From Varanus komodoensis (taxonomy: Eukaryota > Chordata > Lepidosauria > Squamata > Varanidae): a stretch of 64,000 nt of DNA. How positions within the stretch are numbered: position 1 is the stretch's first letter; the number at the start of each line of letters is the position of its first letter. Position numbers and translations under genes: made by a program. Under the pieces are notes generated by a model. It did not search any database. It was not told where the DNA came from and saw only the letters and a list, made by a program, of their open reading frames with translations. The stretch covers positions 56,230,936-56,294,935 of the forward strand of contig NW_025335268.1 in NCBI RefSeq assembly GCF_004798865.1. Direction: 5' to 3'. Positions 1-13,000 of the stretch are shown one piece after another.

Positions 1-924
1 GAGTTTATTAATTCAGTTACAAACTGCATACATCACATTATAGCTTTAAAAGAACAGTAAAGAAAAAATAAAAATACAGAAGAATAAAATATTTAAAATC
101 AATACTGGTACCAAAAACCATTTGTAGTCCAGCAACATTTGGAGAGACATAAATTCCCCACTGTTGTTGCAAAGTATCCATATGAACCTTCCACCATATT
201 CCACAGCCTATTTCAGCCAGAGTAACTGATTTATGTGGATCAGATTTCATTAATCTAAAAATTAGAGCATTTCTGCTAATTGAGTGCTATTAACTGTACA
301 TGGGCTCTGGGTATGAGACAGAAACCATTTGGGTTCCTCTTGGGCAGCAGCAATCCTTATCAAGGAGCATGATAAATGAAGTGAAAGAAATGATAGGAGC
401 AGAGGTACACAGGCCCATGTGGACACCACGAAGCCCTTGGGGTGGGAAAAGCATTCTCCTCCTTGATGCCTTCTCCACTAATGTCAGTTAACATAAATGC
501 ATCATCCAGTGATCATGCTGACTCGAACAAGGAATAAGGTGTCAGTCTGCCTTGGAGAAATCAAGGCAGATGCTAAGACTGGTTGGAAAGACATTGGTAA
601 GATCATTGCTTTCAGCCAGCCGTCATGGGAGCAGCCAAGCCTGAGCACATGATACTACCCCAAATAAGTTTGTCCTCAAATTCAAGAGGAACACACAAAG
701 CTGTCACATGTTGCAAGAAGCCGGGGTTCCCAGGCACACTTGCTCGATAATTTACAAGCAGTTTCTGGTTCACACATCAATCTAAATAAGCCAGGCTCGT
801 AATGGGAGCAATTGTAAGCATTTGCAAGCAATGTCTGGAACCCTTGCTTATCATTATTAATGTACTGGTTATCTTTATGAGTGTTAATTACCATTCCTGA
901 TCATGGATTTTAATGCCATTTTAG
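1..924 (+). other. Intron before W1, no feature recognised
   Basis: No exon, RNA gene or classified repeat was recognised. The human exon just before W1 (first LE repeats) has no counterpart I can see here, so it should lie upstream of the window. Confidence 0.5.
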
Positions 925-1005
925 CTTTGCAGTGTCCTGTTACAGAAAAAATGGAGTGGTGCGCTGTAAGTGCAAAGAAAATTATGCAGGGCCAAACTGT
1001 GAAAG
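925..1005 (+). CDS. LAMA4: LAMA4 exon W1 (LE repeat)
   Basis: Encodes (N)FAVSCYRKNG...NYAGPNCER, part of a laminin EGF-like repeat, matching human alpha-4 NFAESCYRKNG. I chose the acceptor TTTTAG at 919-924 because it keeps the phase and restores N-F-A; a second AG at 931-932 would drop three residues without changing frame. Donor GTATGT. Starts with one base of a split codon and ends with two (AG of an Arg codon). The upstream exon is outside the window. Confidence 0.85.
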
Positions 1006-4000
1006 GTATGTACATTTTCAGATGCAGCATTTTAAGCATGATAAACCTTTGTGTCATTCATCTTGATCAAATACTATCTATGTTTTAACAAATGCAGTTT
1101 TTAAATTCCTCTGCCCCTTTATCTGAAGAATGAAACCTCAAGCCTAGATATGGTTGTGTTCAGCGGTCTATGTTCTGTCACGTTCAGTAGGCTATAGCCA
1201 TACAAAGTCCCACTTGGCCTACATTTGTGAGTCCCTGGCTCTTGTTGGTCCTCTCAGGCCTAGGTATGATGCTGCGATTTGGCTTTCTATTCATACCCTT
1301 GGCCTCTACTGCTGCTGTTCCAACTGGTCGTCCTCAGCTGGGTCAAGGTCAATCATGATAAAACATTCCTGGATGCTCCTAAGATTAGCCAAATGGAACC
1401 CAGTTCCATTTTGTCTTATGTAGAGAGATGTGAACCCTTAGAAAATATCTGGGGAAAACATGAACAAATCAGTAGCAGGAGATTTTCTTCAGAACCCCAC
1501 CAACCCCTGCCCCATACCTGAGGGGAATTTTTAATCTGATTTTCCTGTCTCCCCATAACTTTACAGAACTTCCTATAGCATGGGAATGGTAAATTCAAAT
1601 CTTCATTACCCTTCCACTTTACATAGTGCTGAGAAAAGCCATCATGCATTTTTGCATTTTGAGATGAGAATTAGTGTTAGAGTACAAATGGTACGTGCTT
1701 TCTACTCTAAAGAAGTGTGGTGTGGTGTGATGTGGTTGGGTTGAGTTTTGCCCTCCTGAACTAATTCTGTCATAGTGAGAAAAAATGTGCTTTTCAACTT
1801 TGGGTAAAGCACTTTGGTTGCCAAATATAAATTAGGACAAATTAGAAAAGAGGATTGGTAACAGCATAAACAAAGTGCAGATTTTGAAGTCAGTGATTCA
1901 GATTTTGCCCTCTCTGATGTAAAAGCACTATCCTTGGCCGGTTTCACCCACACACCACATTGAGAATGTCACAGGTGCTTTCTACACGATCCATGAAATC
2001 CACAAGATGGAACATATTGGGGCAGCATATGCACAAACATATATATACTGATACACTACAGGATGCATGTGGCATTCTACACATATTGAGATCTACATGT
2101 GAGCCAAAGACTTGCATTTTGAGTTTATAGTCCACTGTACTTGGAGTCCTCGCACCAGCTCACAGTGTAAATGGGACCTCTTTGGTGTTGCTGCTGTTCC
2201 TTTTGAAAGACCAGCTACAGAAACTGGAGCAGGACGACGGAATTGGAGCAAGCTGTTAACAGTTAATTTTGCTGATTCAAAATCTGATACTGCATTGCTT
2301 TTTATAAAGTCTAATAAAATAAGATTGTCATCCTATATATATGTGCATGGGCAAAGAAGTCCCATAGAATTCAGTGGGACTGATTACTGAGTAGAGTGGT
2401 ATAGGATTGCTCTGTATAGAGTTGAAATTTGCCCTTTTTCATACCAGTGTAATTATTAATTATCTATAAGGATCAACGGAATCACTTTCAGTTCCCAGTT
2501 AAGGATCAGATAGTACCTACTGGCACTGTTTCATGGAAAGAAACTAGTGTGTGAAATTACTTTAGCTTCACAGAATGAAATCTTGTGTCTTCAGCACCTT
2601 TCTCAGTAAATGGAAGCATGCATCAATTAGACGGAAAGTGAGAATTAGAATTACATTGTGAGCTTTTGCTGTGATTTAGCAAATCATGTTCTTCCAAAAT
2701 AGACACACTCCTAACAAATAAGCAATAGAAAGGCTAATACCAAAAATTAATGAAAAAGTGATTATTTATTTTATTTTATGTCTACACCTCCCAATAACCA
2801 GAGTGTTTAGGGTGTTTGCAGTGAATTAAAGATGTATAAAGATAACAAGCTAATAAGAGATAGCATAATTTTTATCCCTGAGGTTTTAGCTGTGTAAAGA
2901 ATCGTAGATGCAGATCAGACGTGCAGCCACCTGCCGTGTTCAAAGTTCCTACCTTGTTTTTGTTGACTTGGCACAGAGAATGTCGCCAGGAGAAAAGGTC
3001 AGAAAGCTATTGCCATTCCTCATTGCTAGGTCTGCATTTTCATTCCAGGTGTGCACCCGGTTACTATGGAAATCCCTTGCTGATTGGCAGCTCCTGTAAA
3101 AAATGTGACTGCAGTGGCAACTCAGATCCTAACCTGATCTTTGAAGATTGTGATGAAGTGACAGGACAGTGTCGCAACTGCTTGCGCAACACCACAGGGT
3201 TCAATTGTGAACTATGCGCTCCAGGCTATTATGGGGATGCCAGAATAGCTAAAACATGTACAGGTACTTACTGTATTACTATTAGGTTCTTTCAGTGATT
3301 TGTGAACATAGATTTGGATGCAATCCATGCTTTGTGATGCATGTGAATATGCTTTGGATGCAATCTATGTGATTGAGACATGAAGGCAGAAATATGAATA
3401 TTCTTGCATTGGAAGTTCTACTCTTGGAAAATGATATGTAGCTTCCTCCAAGGGCAGAACACCTTAACTGAAGCTTCTTGGACATTTGAGATCAACCTTA
3501 AGAGTCCAGTATAAAAGATTAACTGAAATCCTTATACTGGTCCAAACAGCAGCCAAGCAGTAAGTCATGCGAGCTGCTGCATTAGATTATCTCATGTCTT
3601 GATCTAAAAGTGCAAGTACTGGCCGCAGCCGCAGCTTAAGGATGGCCTGAACAATCTGGGAACCAAATTGTCAATATAATCAAGCACCTGCTTTCTTTTT
3701 ACTCAAGCAGGCTTCCCTAGCCTGGTGACTTGTGTCAGTCCCAGCTGACATAGCCAATGGTCAGGAATATCTGTGGCCGTAACCCAAAATATCTGAAGGG
3801 AACCAGGCTAAGGAAGGCAGGAACCAGGGATTAAACCTTAAGGAGAAGGTTTCCTGCTGCATGAGACCCATTGATTTATGAGATCCATTCTGTTTCTGTT
3901 AATTTTTATTGTCATAAGGCGTGAAATGCAATCTTCTTACATAAATTTAAATAAACGACTTACTGTGGGTGCACGTGAAAAGTGTTCGTTCTGTTTCTAA

Positions 4001-7000
4001 AAGCCAAAGTAGATGTGCTGCTCTCATGTCTTTAGTGCTGGCACAGCTGTGCTGTCAGCACAGTTTTAAACAAATAACAGACACGGGAGGCCCCTAAATA
4101 GATTAGGACACATCTTTAAGATAGGTAAATAAGGATTCAACCTGTGCTGAATGGGGTTACAGCCTGGACACCCAGCCCTGAACCTGAACACACATCTTGA
4201 TGTTCACCTAGAGTATGTTTGTACAGCTGAGACTAGTGCACTCATTGCACCTGTTCCTAGAGATGCCTGATCTGGCCATGATCGCAACCCCTGTTTGGAT
4301 TACAGCAATGCACACTTTTGGAGCGGCCTTAAAAGCTGTTCAGAAACGTCATTTGGCCCAGAGTGCCGCAGTGCAGCTCTTGAGTAAATAGGGTCATTTA
4401 TAGGGAGCTCGGGACTCACTTGTTTCAACAGCTTCCCTGGATACCACTCTGTTTCTGGGCAGACTTCAGAGTGCTGGTCATGCCCTATAAAGCCCCATAT
4501 CGCTTGGGATCAGATGATGTGAAAGATTTTCTCACATACCCAGTTCTTCAGGTCTTCTGGAGAAGCCCTTTTTTGGGTCCAGTGTCATCAGAGGCACATT
4601 TTGGGGCTGCTCTGTGACTGCTGTGGAACTTTCTGCCAAGGGAGAAGGGCTGCATGCCTTCTCTGTTGTCCTTCTGCTGGCAGGCTAGGACCACATGATA
4701 CACATAGGCCATTGGCCCGTATGTGGGTCTGTTGGCTTGGATGCTGTTTTTATTTCTGTAGTTGTCTGTTGTATTTTCATGGTATTTTAATCTTTCCTAT
4801 TCTTTTAACTGATTTTAATTTGTTTTGTGAGTGGCCTTGAGTGACTTTTTAATTCATTAAGGCAGGGACTGCCTGACCAAAGTTGTCATGGATAGGACGT
4901 TTTGGAGGACTTTCATTTGCAGGGGTGCCATAAGTTGGAGAGGACCCGACAGCACAGAACACTCAAGGTGGGGATTAATCCACTTAGAGAAACAAAGTCT
5001 TTGCCCCCATCATAGTCTCAATCAGAATTAGGCCATGTGGAATGGGAGGAATGAACTCATTCTGAATCTGAAGAGCAGACATCATGGCTGGGTTTAAAGA
5101 GGAGTGTCCCTCCACCCATGCTACAACCCCGTTCCAGCTGGTCCTCCTCCAACGTTGCCAGTTCCTTGTTTTTTAAAAATACACATGCACCAGCTTGCTG
5201 AGTATAATGATGTGAAGAATGTGACATCCATAACAACGCCCAGACAAACGACACAGGAAAATTTACAAGCAGAGCATGAAGAAAACAGGGTTTCCCTGTT
5301 TCTCTCCACATCTAATATTCATGGGAATTCATTTGGGTACTACGGCTAAGAAAGTGAGGCCTAGCTCTGTAATGGGAGTAGATTCAGACAGAACCCTTTC
5401 ATCATTTTAAGTATCCCCACTCTAGCTACACTGGCACAAGCATTTTTGTGCCACTATAACTAAGAAAGGTTCATGTGCTCAGACTGTGAACCGCAAAAAT
5501 CTGTCTGCTTTTCCATGTTTCATTAACCAAGAAGTATATATGTTATGGGTTTTAAAAGTAAACTAAGCTTGGGAAGCAAGTTAATTTTAGAAGCTATAAT
5601 AAGACAAAATAGCCAGAAGGTTTTAATGTGCTCTGAAAAATGCAAGCTTTAGAAACACACTGAATTTCAAAATGGCAGGTTATATTGCAGGTTTGAGCAT
5701 CTAAGTAATAAATAACTGTTGGTGCATTCAACCAGTGAGAGATTGAAAAGGACTGTTATTTTTATATCATCAATGTTAACAATAATATGTTCAATCATAA
5801 AGGAAAAAAATCATTTAAGATCTCCATCCATCCATTTTGTCAGCAGCAGTTCAGTGAGTTTATTTCTCATATAAACTGTTTTGAGCACTCCGCACTGAAC
5901 TGTGAAGAGCAAATCCTGTGGGATTGTGTTCTATACACAGAGGCTCTGAGGTTGTAGCCCTACACCTCTCCTAAGTCCTGCCACAGGAGTCAGGCAGGGC
6001 AGGTTCGAGGATGGAGGCATTTCATGTTCCTCCTTTAAATCTGTGTTTAGCCAGACTGGCCTCTGAGCCTGTCCGGTCCATGTAACTTCCTGGTGGCAGG
6101 TATGAAATGAAGAGACTGCATGAGCCTGTGAATCCTTGCCCCTCCCCTGCATCAACCAGTGAGCCCCCTTTCTCCCACCCTCTTCTGAGGTCACAGAAGT
6201 GGGGAGGCAGTAAGATTCATGACTGGACCTCCTCCTCTGCACTTGCAGTTCAGCTGCAGTTGCAGAAAAAGCATCCCAGGGCAGCTTGGGGCACCGAGAT
6301 AGAGTCTAATTGCCATAGGATTGCTCCGCCCATAATATTGCTTTTCTGTAGCAAACACACACTTGTATAGAAGACGAAATTAGTCCAAGGTTGGCTCAAA
6401 ACTAGTTTTCTGAGTTAATTATCTAATAAAGTAAGCTAATTAGCATAAGATTAAAGAAGCCAATTAGTGCTTGCTTAGGCTGGCTGGTTGTCACAATCAC
6501 TTTTAGCATTATTTCCTGATTGATTGCGCACATTGTATCCCAGCCTCAAATGCACTACTCCCTGTATTTATAGGGGGGAAATGCTGCCATCGAATCTTAG
6601 ATTGGATCAGTTGTAATTGTATGTCGACATAATTTGGAATGAGGGTTTGCAACATCTGAAGATGCCATCTGTACTTAATGTAGCACACTTACTTATTGGG
6701 CTACTTTGGCAAGTAAAATAGTCTATACTCAGTACACAAAAAAGTTTCCAGAAGTATATTTCTTGGCCCCCTGGTTTCCTTCTATTTCCTCTTTGGTCAC
6801 ATAAATGATCTGGATTGGTAACATTATAAGGGACTCTGAGTTGATTTGGGAATAACGACTTCCATTCTGAATTCTTTGCAGAAGCTCTTGCTCCAAGATT
6901 TGAAACAGACCAAGTTGACTATGATTTCTGTATAACCTTTGCTGTCTCTCTCTTTTTCCTAGCATGCAATTGCAGAGGAGGCCCTTGTGACCACCGAACA

Positions 7001-10000
7001 GGACAATGTCTAGCAGAACCTCCAGTGCCTCCTCCTGCCACCGATTGCCCTGTTATCAGTAAGAATAACATCCCAATTATATGACGTATTTGCTACCAGT
7101 AGAGATTTAAACTAATGTGTGTTTTGGCCCAAAGAGGCTGTCATTAAAACTTACCTGAAGGAATGTTTTAATGTGGTAAATGAAACAGAGGCAAGGTAGA
7201 AAACTGCCTAGGTCTGCTAAGACCTAATCCAAGGCTATGAATAGCCCCCTTGTCTACTGTCATGCAGCAGGCCATTGCGGGGCTTGGCAGGGTGTTTTTC
7301 TAGGAGGAACATTTAGGCAGGCAGATGCAGCCTATTTTGTTGGGGGAATGAGCAAGAATCAAGCAAGGCTTTTCAACACAGCTGCCCTTTTCTGCTGCTT
7401 CATCAAGTGGACATGTGTCCTCTCGGACGGAGGACAGGCCTGTATTGGAGGCTCCCTCTATGAAAGCTCCTCCCATCCAAGGCCAGTTAAAAATGAAGAA
7501 CCATCAGGAGGCCAAAAGGGCTTTGAAGTTGCTTGGACAGCAGACAAGGCGGGAGGACACACAGGGCACCCGGTCACAGGCTTCCCCAGGGTGAGATTAT
7601 ATTTTTATTTAAATTAGTTTCTAAATTGGCATTTCTAAATACAAATTTTATGCAAACTAGCATCCTCTTTTGCCCTTTTTTCCCCAGGGTGTGCTACATA
7701 TGTGGACACCCCAGCTGCATAGCATGTCTGCAGGAAGCTTCATCCATGAAGCACTACAGCAAGAGCTCAAAAAACCTGGTGCTTACTTAATGCCTAGAAT
7801 GTGGTGATGCAGTTCCCTCCAGTGACAATATTGCTTAGAATACAGGTGGCAAGGAATTAGTGGGGCAGGTGGATTCAAGGGTGATTCGTGATTTGGAAAT
7901 CTGAGTTCCAGTTAATATATTACCTGGTACTTTTTTGTGCAGGGCTGGCCCAAATATTTTTCAGTCTGAGAGGGATGACCAAATGGCAAGATTCATAGTA
8001 ACAAAGGCTAATGCTATTAAATTGACACCTGTGGCAGCAGATCCCACAATGCCTCCCCCACCCACCGCCACCACTATAGTGGCGGTGCATGGGTGCCCCC
8101 TCCATTGCTGTCAAAGTTACCATTGTGAAGGCAACAAAGCAGTGCTTCTTGCAAGGAAACAAGAAGAAATGCAGCCATGTAGATGGTCCGCAAAATTGCC
8201 GCAGGTTTGCCACTGTCAAGAGTGAAAAAACTGCCCTTGGAGAGTCTTCTGGGGGTGTACAAGCAAAAGAACTTGTACAGTTTATGCAAACATACAAGAA
8301 ATACATGCAACATGTAGGCAGTCCCCAAAAGGACTACAAAGATGGAGTTTGTATAAGATGCTTTTCTAACAAATTAGTTACATAAAGTTTGTGGGGGATC
8401 ACATACACAGAATGATAGAGGCACATTAGAATAAAACAACAGGGATTCTATGGTGTTCGGACACCACAATACAGAAAGAACCTTTGAGAAAGGCAGACAT
8501 TGGCATGTCCAAGATGTGCCCCAAGGGACAGACCTTTCAGGACAGGAACACTAGCATTTCAGGAAGCAACACTTCTAACATGGATTCCTCATCAGATCTA
8601 AAGCTGTTCTTACAGCCTCAGTCTTTTAGCAGCCATGCTATAGAAAGTATGTTCTTTTGCCCTGACACCACAAATGCCAACGCCAATTCAGGAGCACTTC
8701 CAGCAGCAGTGGCGATTTGGGTGGAGGGGGAATAGGGGGATCCCCATCCCCCGAAGCTGCTCGCTCCTTAAATAAAATTTTGGTGAAGGAAGATACCAAG
8801 TACTTGGAGGGAGGCACAGTTTGTGACAGCAGGCCCAGCCCTGAATGCCACAAAGATCAGGCTCGGCAGCACCTTCCATGACCCTACTCCACTCCATCAT
8901 CGGATTTGGTATTTCTTGGTTGGCCATAAACAAAGATATGTTCTTGAGGCCCTTGACACCAATGGAATATCGAGCAAATTACAATTGATTAGGTTAGAGC
9001 AGGGTCTAGACAATAATCAGCACTGAGGGCCAAGTCATCATTTCAGTTTAATTAGAACCAGGACTTATCGTGCCTAGCCCCAGAACATTTCCTCATCCCC
9101 AGAGCTTATACAGCAAGAAAGCAGATATTGCCTTTGAATGTATGTTGATCCTTCAGTAATGATGGCCAGCACTACATATTTTGGTATAAAGAAATTGCGC
9201 TCAAAATCAGAGTCCCTGGCTTCTAGGCAACTTTGAGATGACAGCTGTCTTTTTAGAAATTAGGCTCTGAATATATCATTCATTAGGAAGGAGAAAATTG
9301 TTCCCTGTTTATGGTGTTTGCCAACTACACTAGTGATAGAAATAAAACTTTTACAAAAATACCTGTTCTGCATAACATAATATAAACAACATACTAACAG
9401 TATCTATGGAATCTCTGCTTCACAGCTAGAATGCATTTTCTTTTGCTTAATTCTTTAACTTGTGGGTCAAGCCATTTTTCTCTTAATGCCCTGTATAGAT
9501 GATATAGATGGTGTTTCCTATCATGTGCTAAATGTTTTAATATGAATGTTTATTTGGATTAATTAAACCAGTAACCTGGTTTGCATGGCCTGCTTCAGGG
9601 TTGTGGATAGTTTGTTAACCAGGGGGTTTGCACAACACAGTAAATTGCAGAGTAGCCCTGTCTCAGCTTGAATATGCAAAACAGCAGCCAGTGCACATCA
9701 CAAAGCCCCACAGAGGAATTCCTGGGAAAACAGGTCCAATAAATATCCACTTCTGGAATACTGTAGATTACAATGGGCCCTGTCTAACATCCTTTGTTTA
9801 TTGCTGGCTTCAAATGTGAATGGATTGAATTAACATTAAACCATTTCAAGATGTGTGAGATTACATGTTAGGAGAGCCAGAAAATATGATGAATTTGAAC
9901 TTCTCATTCCCAGCTACATTATATCCTTTTGGCACTGTATACAAATTATTTCAAATTTATAACTAGGAAAGCTAGCAGAAACATGCTTTTTTTAAAAAGA

Positions 10001-13000
10001 AGAAGAGCTGAATTTTGCAAGATTCCTAGAGAAAGATCATCCCCATTCAACTGTCCATGTTTTATTTTCGTCTCCAGGCTGTGACAAATGCATTTGGGAT
10101 TTGACCAATGACCTTGGTTTGGCAGCCCAATCCATTGATGAAAGCAAAGCAACACTGCAGAGCATCTCCACAGGGGCTGCTGCTCACAGACATTTGCAGG
10201 ACCTCAACTCCACAACTTTCTTCCTCAAGGTACCAGTTGCCTTGTTTGGCCATATTTCTCTTTTTCTTTCAGCCTTAATATGTTGCACACAGAGAAAAAG
10301 AAGACACCTTCCATTCAGAAATAGCTACAATGCAGCCATAGGAGGGTCACAGATGTCAGATCAAAATTTAGAGCTAGGGAAAAGGAAGCTAAGCTTCTGC
10401 CTAATAGCATTTTCCCATTACAAATTGCCCCTTTCCCAAGCTACTATACTATGGCGCAGGGACAATATACAGGTATCAGGTTGTACCCACAGATTGCAAT
10501 ATATTTAAGGTCCAATTCAGGCATACAAGTTACTTCCAAACTATTACTATCTGAAGTGAGGCTTTTCCTGCATGAATGAGCCACCCCAGACATGTAACCA
10601 CAGAGAGAACTTCCACCTCAACTCCCACTGCGTTTCACTGCAGTCTGATCACACATTCAGCCATTGGTCATGAAACGCTTGGGGAACTAAGTGATGTAAA
10701 CTCAAATTGCATACACCTGCATGCAAGAATTGGCCAGGGGTGTATAATGGATGGAGAGTGCTGGACCAGGCCTAGGGAGAGCTAGGCTTCTGAACCCTCA
10801 CCCAGCCATGATGCCCACTGGGTGACCTTGATTCAATCATTTTCTACTTGGCAAAGCTGTTATGATGAGGATAGGAAGGGGCACGGCAGGGGTGAGCAAC
10901 TTTTGTTCTTCCAAGGGCTGCATTGCCCTCTTGGTAATCATCCAGGGGCCTCGTGTCAATAGTGGACAGGACCTTGGAAACAGAATTGAGTTTTGCTAAG
11001 GCATGAATGGTATAATGAAATATAGAATATGGTAATGAATGATAAACTGACGACAGAAATAAAATTTTTTTTAAGGTTAATGAAAGCAAATAAATATAAT
11101 GAAATTTGGGAAGATTTTGTAAAAGCAGTATTGATACAAGGCAAAGGCTGCAAACCTAAGCAAGATTATATGACTTTCTGGAGGGGATATGGATATAATT
11201 GAAGTATATTATATATCATTGTTATAATATGTGAATTAAGTGGTAGTTGGTCTCCGGGCTGGTGGGGGCACTTTATTATTTATTCTTTAATTATTGTGTT
11301 TTCATTATAATATTATTGTTGTGATATGTTGTATTTATGTTTTTTTCTGTTCCTTAAAAATATATAAAAAAGCGGGGGGGGGGAATAGTGGACAGGACCA
11401 GTGTCAAAGTGGGTGGGACACCCTTTTTCTCTTTCTCCTTTTTCTCCCTTCCTTCCCACCCAGCAGGCTTCCAGGAAAGGGAGGAACACGCTTGCAAAAT
11501 GGGTATAGGGATGGCTAACTCCTGTAACACTTTTCTTTTGAGTTTTATAGGACCTCTTCATGGTGCTGAACTCCATCCCCACCATGGGGCACCATGAATA
11601 ATTCCTACAAAGGTCAAAAAAAAAGCTGCAACAAATAAGGAGCTTCACCAACATGTGGGCTACCAGCTTTCCCTGAGTAGGTTAGAACTGATCACATGCA
11701 GAGGGCTTTTGCAATTAGACAGGAGCTCTATGTGGATCTTTTGCCATAGGTTGCCCACCCCATGTAACCTCCTTCAAATATGTAAAAGGTTCATTAAAAA
11801 CAAGATGGTAGGTTCATGTGTGGGTTGACTGTTAAAGCTGTCCTCCCCATCCTAAGACTCTGCCCTTGCTTGCTTCACATTCAGGCCATGTGTACCAATG
11901 GGCATTAGTCAGAAGGAAAAGGTGTTACTATTATCACCTGGATTCCTTGTGATTGCATGGTATTAACCACAGCCTTGTCTATCACAGCAGGATGATCGTT
12001 CTCCTCTATCCTCTCTAAGGCAAGAGGTGGTGAGCTTAGGGTTCCAGAAGCTAGGCAGAGTCAAATCAGTGTTTTCAAACTCCTACCCATAATGTTATGT
12101 CCGATGTGTACATATTTGGGACTTATTTTCTGTTTGCTCCCACAAAACAGACAAGCACACATACAAAAGTGCATGTCCCAGAAGCACACATACCCTTCCA
12201 GCTATGGTAGAACCCTTCCACAGATTCCATGCACCTTATGCTGGCAAGAAGCAACAGCACCGTGGTAGCTTTTCAGTGGGGTGTTATGCAGAGTGGTATG
12301 TGTGGTATGGAAAGAAAAAATAATAATCCATCCCAGGAATGTGAAGCCTCTAATAGACAATAGGACAAACCGACTTGGAATTTGTGCAATCTTCTTCAAT
12401 TGCATTTTTTTCATAAGCGCTAAACAAGCACTGGTCTCTTAACTCCTGCTTCACTACAGTAGATCAGCCAAGCTGTCACATGAGATCCTTTCCAGCATTT
12501 TGACTCTGTGACAATCCAAAAGTACAATATTTGATTAGTACTAATTATTATTTAATCAGTTTACATGATATTTATTGTGTTTCATGCTAGTGTATTCTTT
12601 CGGTGCTACTCATTCTTAATGTGCATTGTTAAAGCAAATGGTTTGCAAGTGCACTGAATGAAGATACTTTGTTCAACCTATTTTATTTTTATTTATACAC
12701 ATGTAGAAAAAATTGTCAGAGAAGGATAGTCATTCTGTACTGAGGAAGAGCCAGACTGATAATGCCGCAAATGAAATGACTGAGCTTCTCAAAGAAATCA
12801 ATGCACTCGATAAAAAGGTTTGTTTGCCATTTTTATTTCTCCTTTTACTTTTCATTTCCTTTGAAGAACAAGCCTTGTTTTATTTATAATAGTTATACTG
12901 CAATATTTGTACTATTTCATCGCAAAATCACAGTAGAGTAGGCAAGATTCACTGAAATAGGAATTAAAATAGCATACAAACATAAAAACAGAAATATATG

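Noticed and set aside
7237-7617. 126-codon + strand reading frame
   Set aside because: No known protein motif, no splice or promoter context, within a LAMA4 intron; such frames are expected by chance.
7920-8385. Overlapping frames of 96-128 codons on both strands
   Set aside because: They lie inside the hAT-type element and resemble no transposase.
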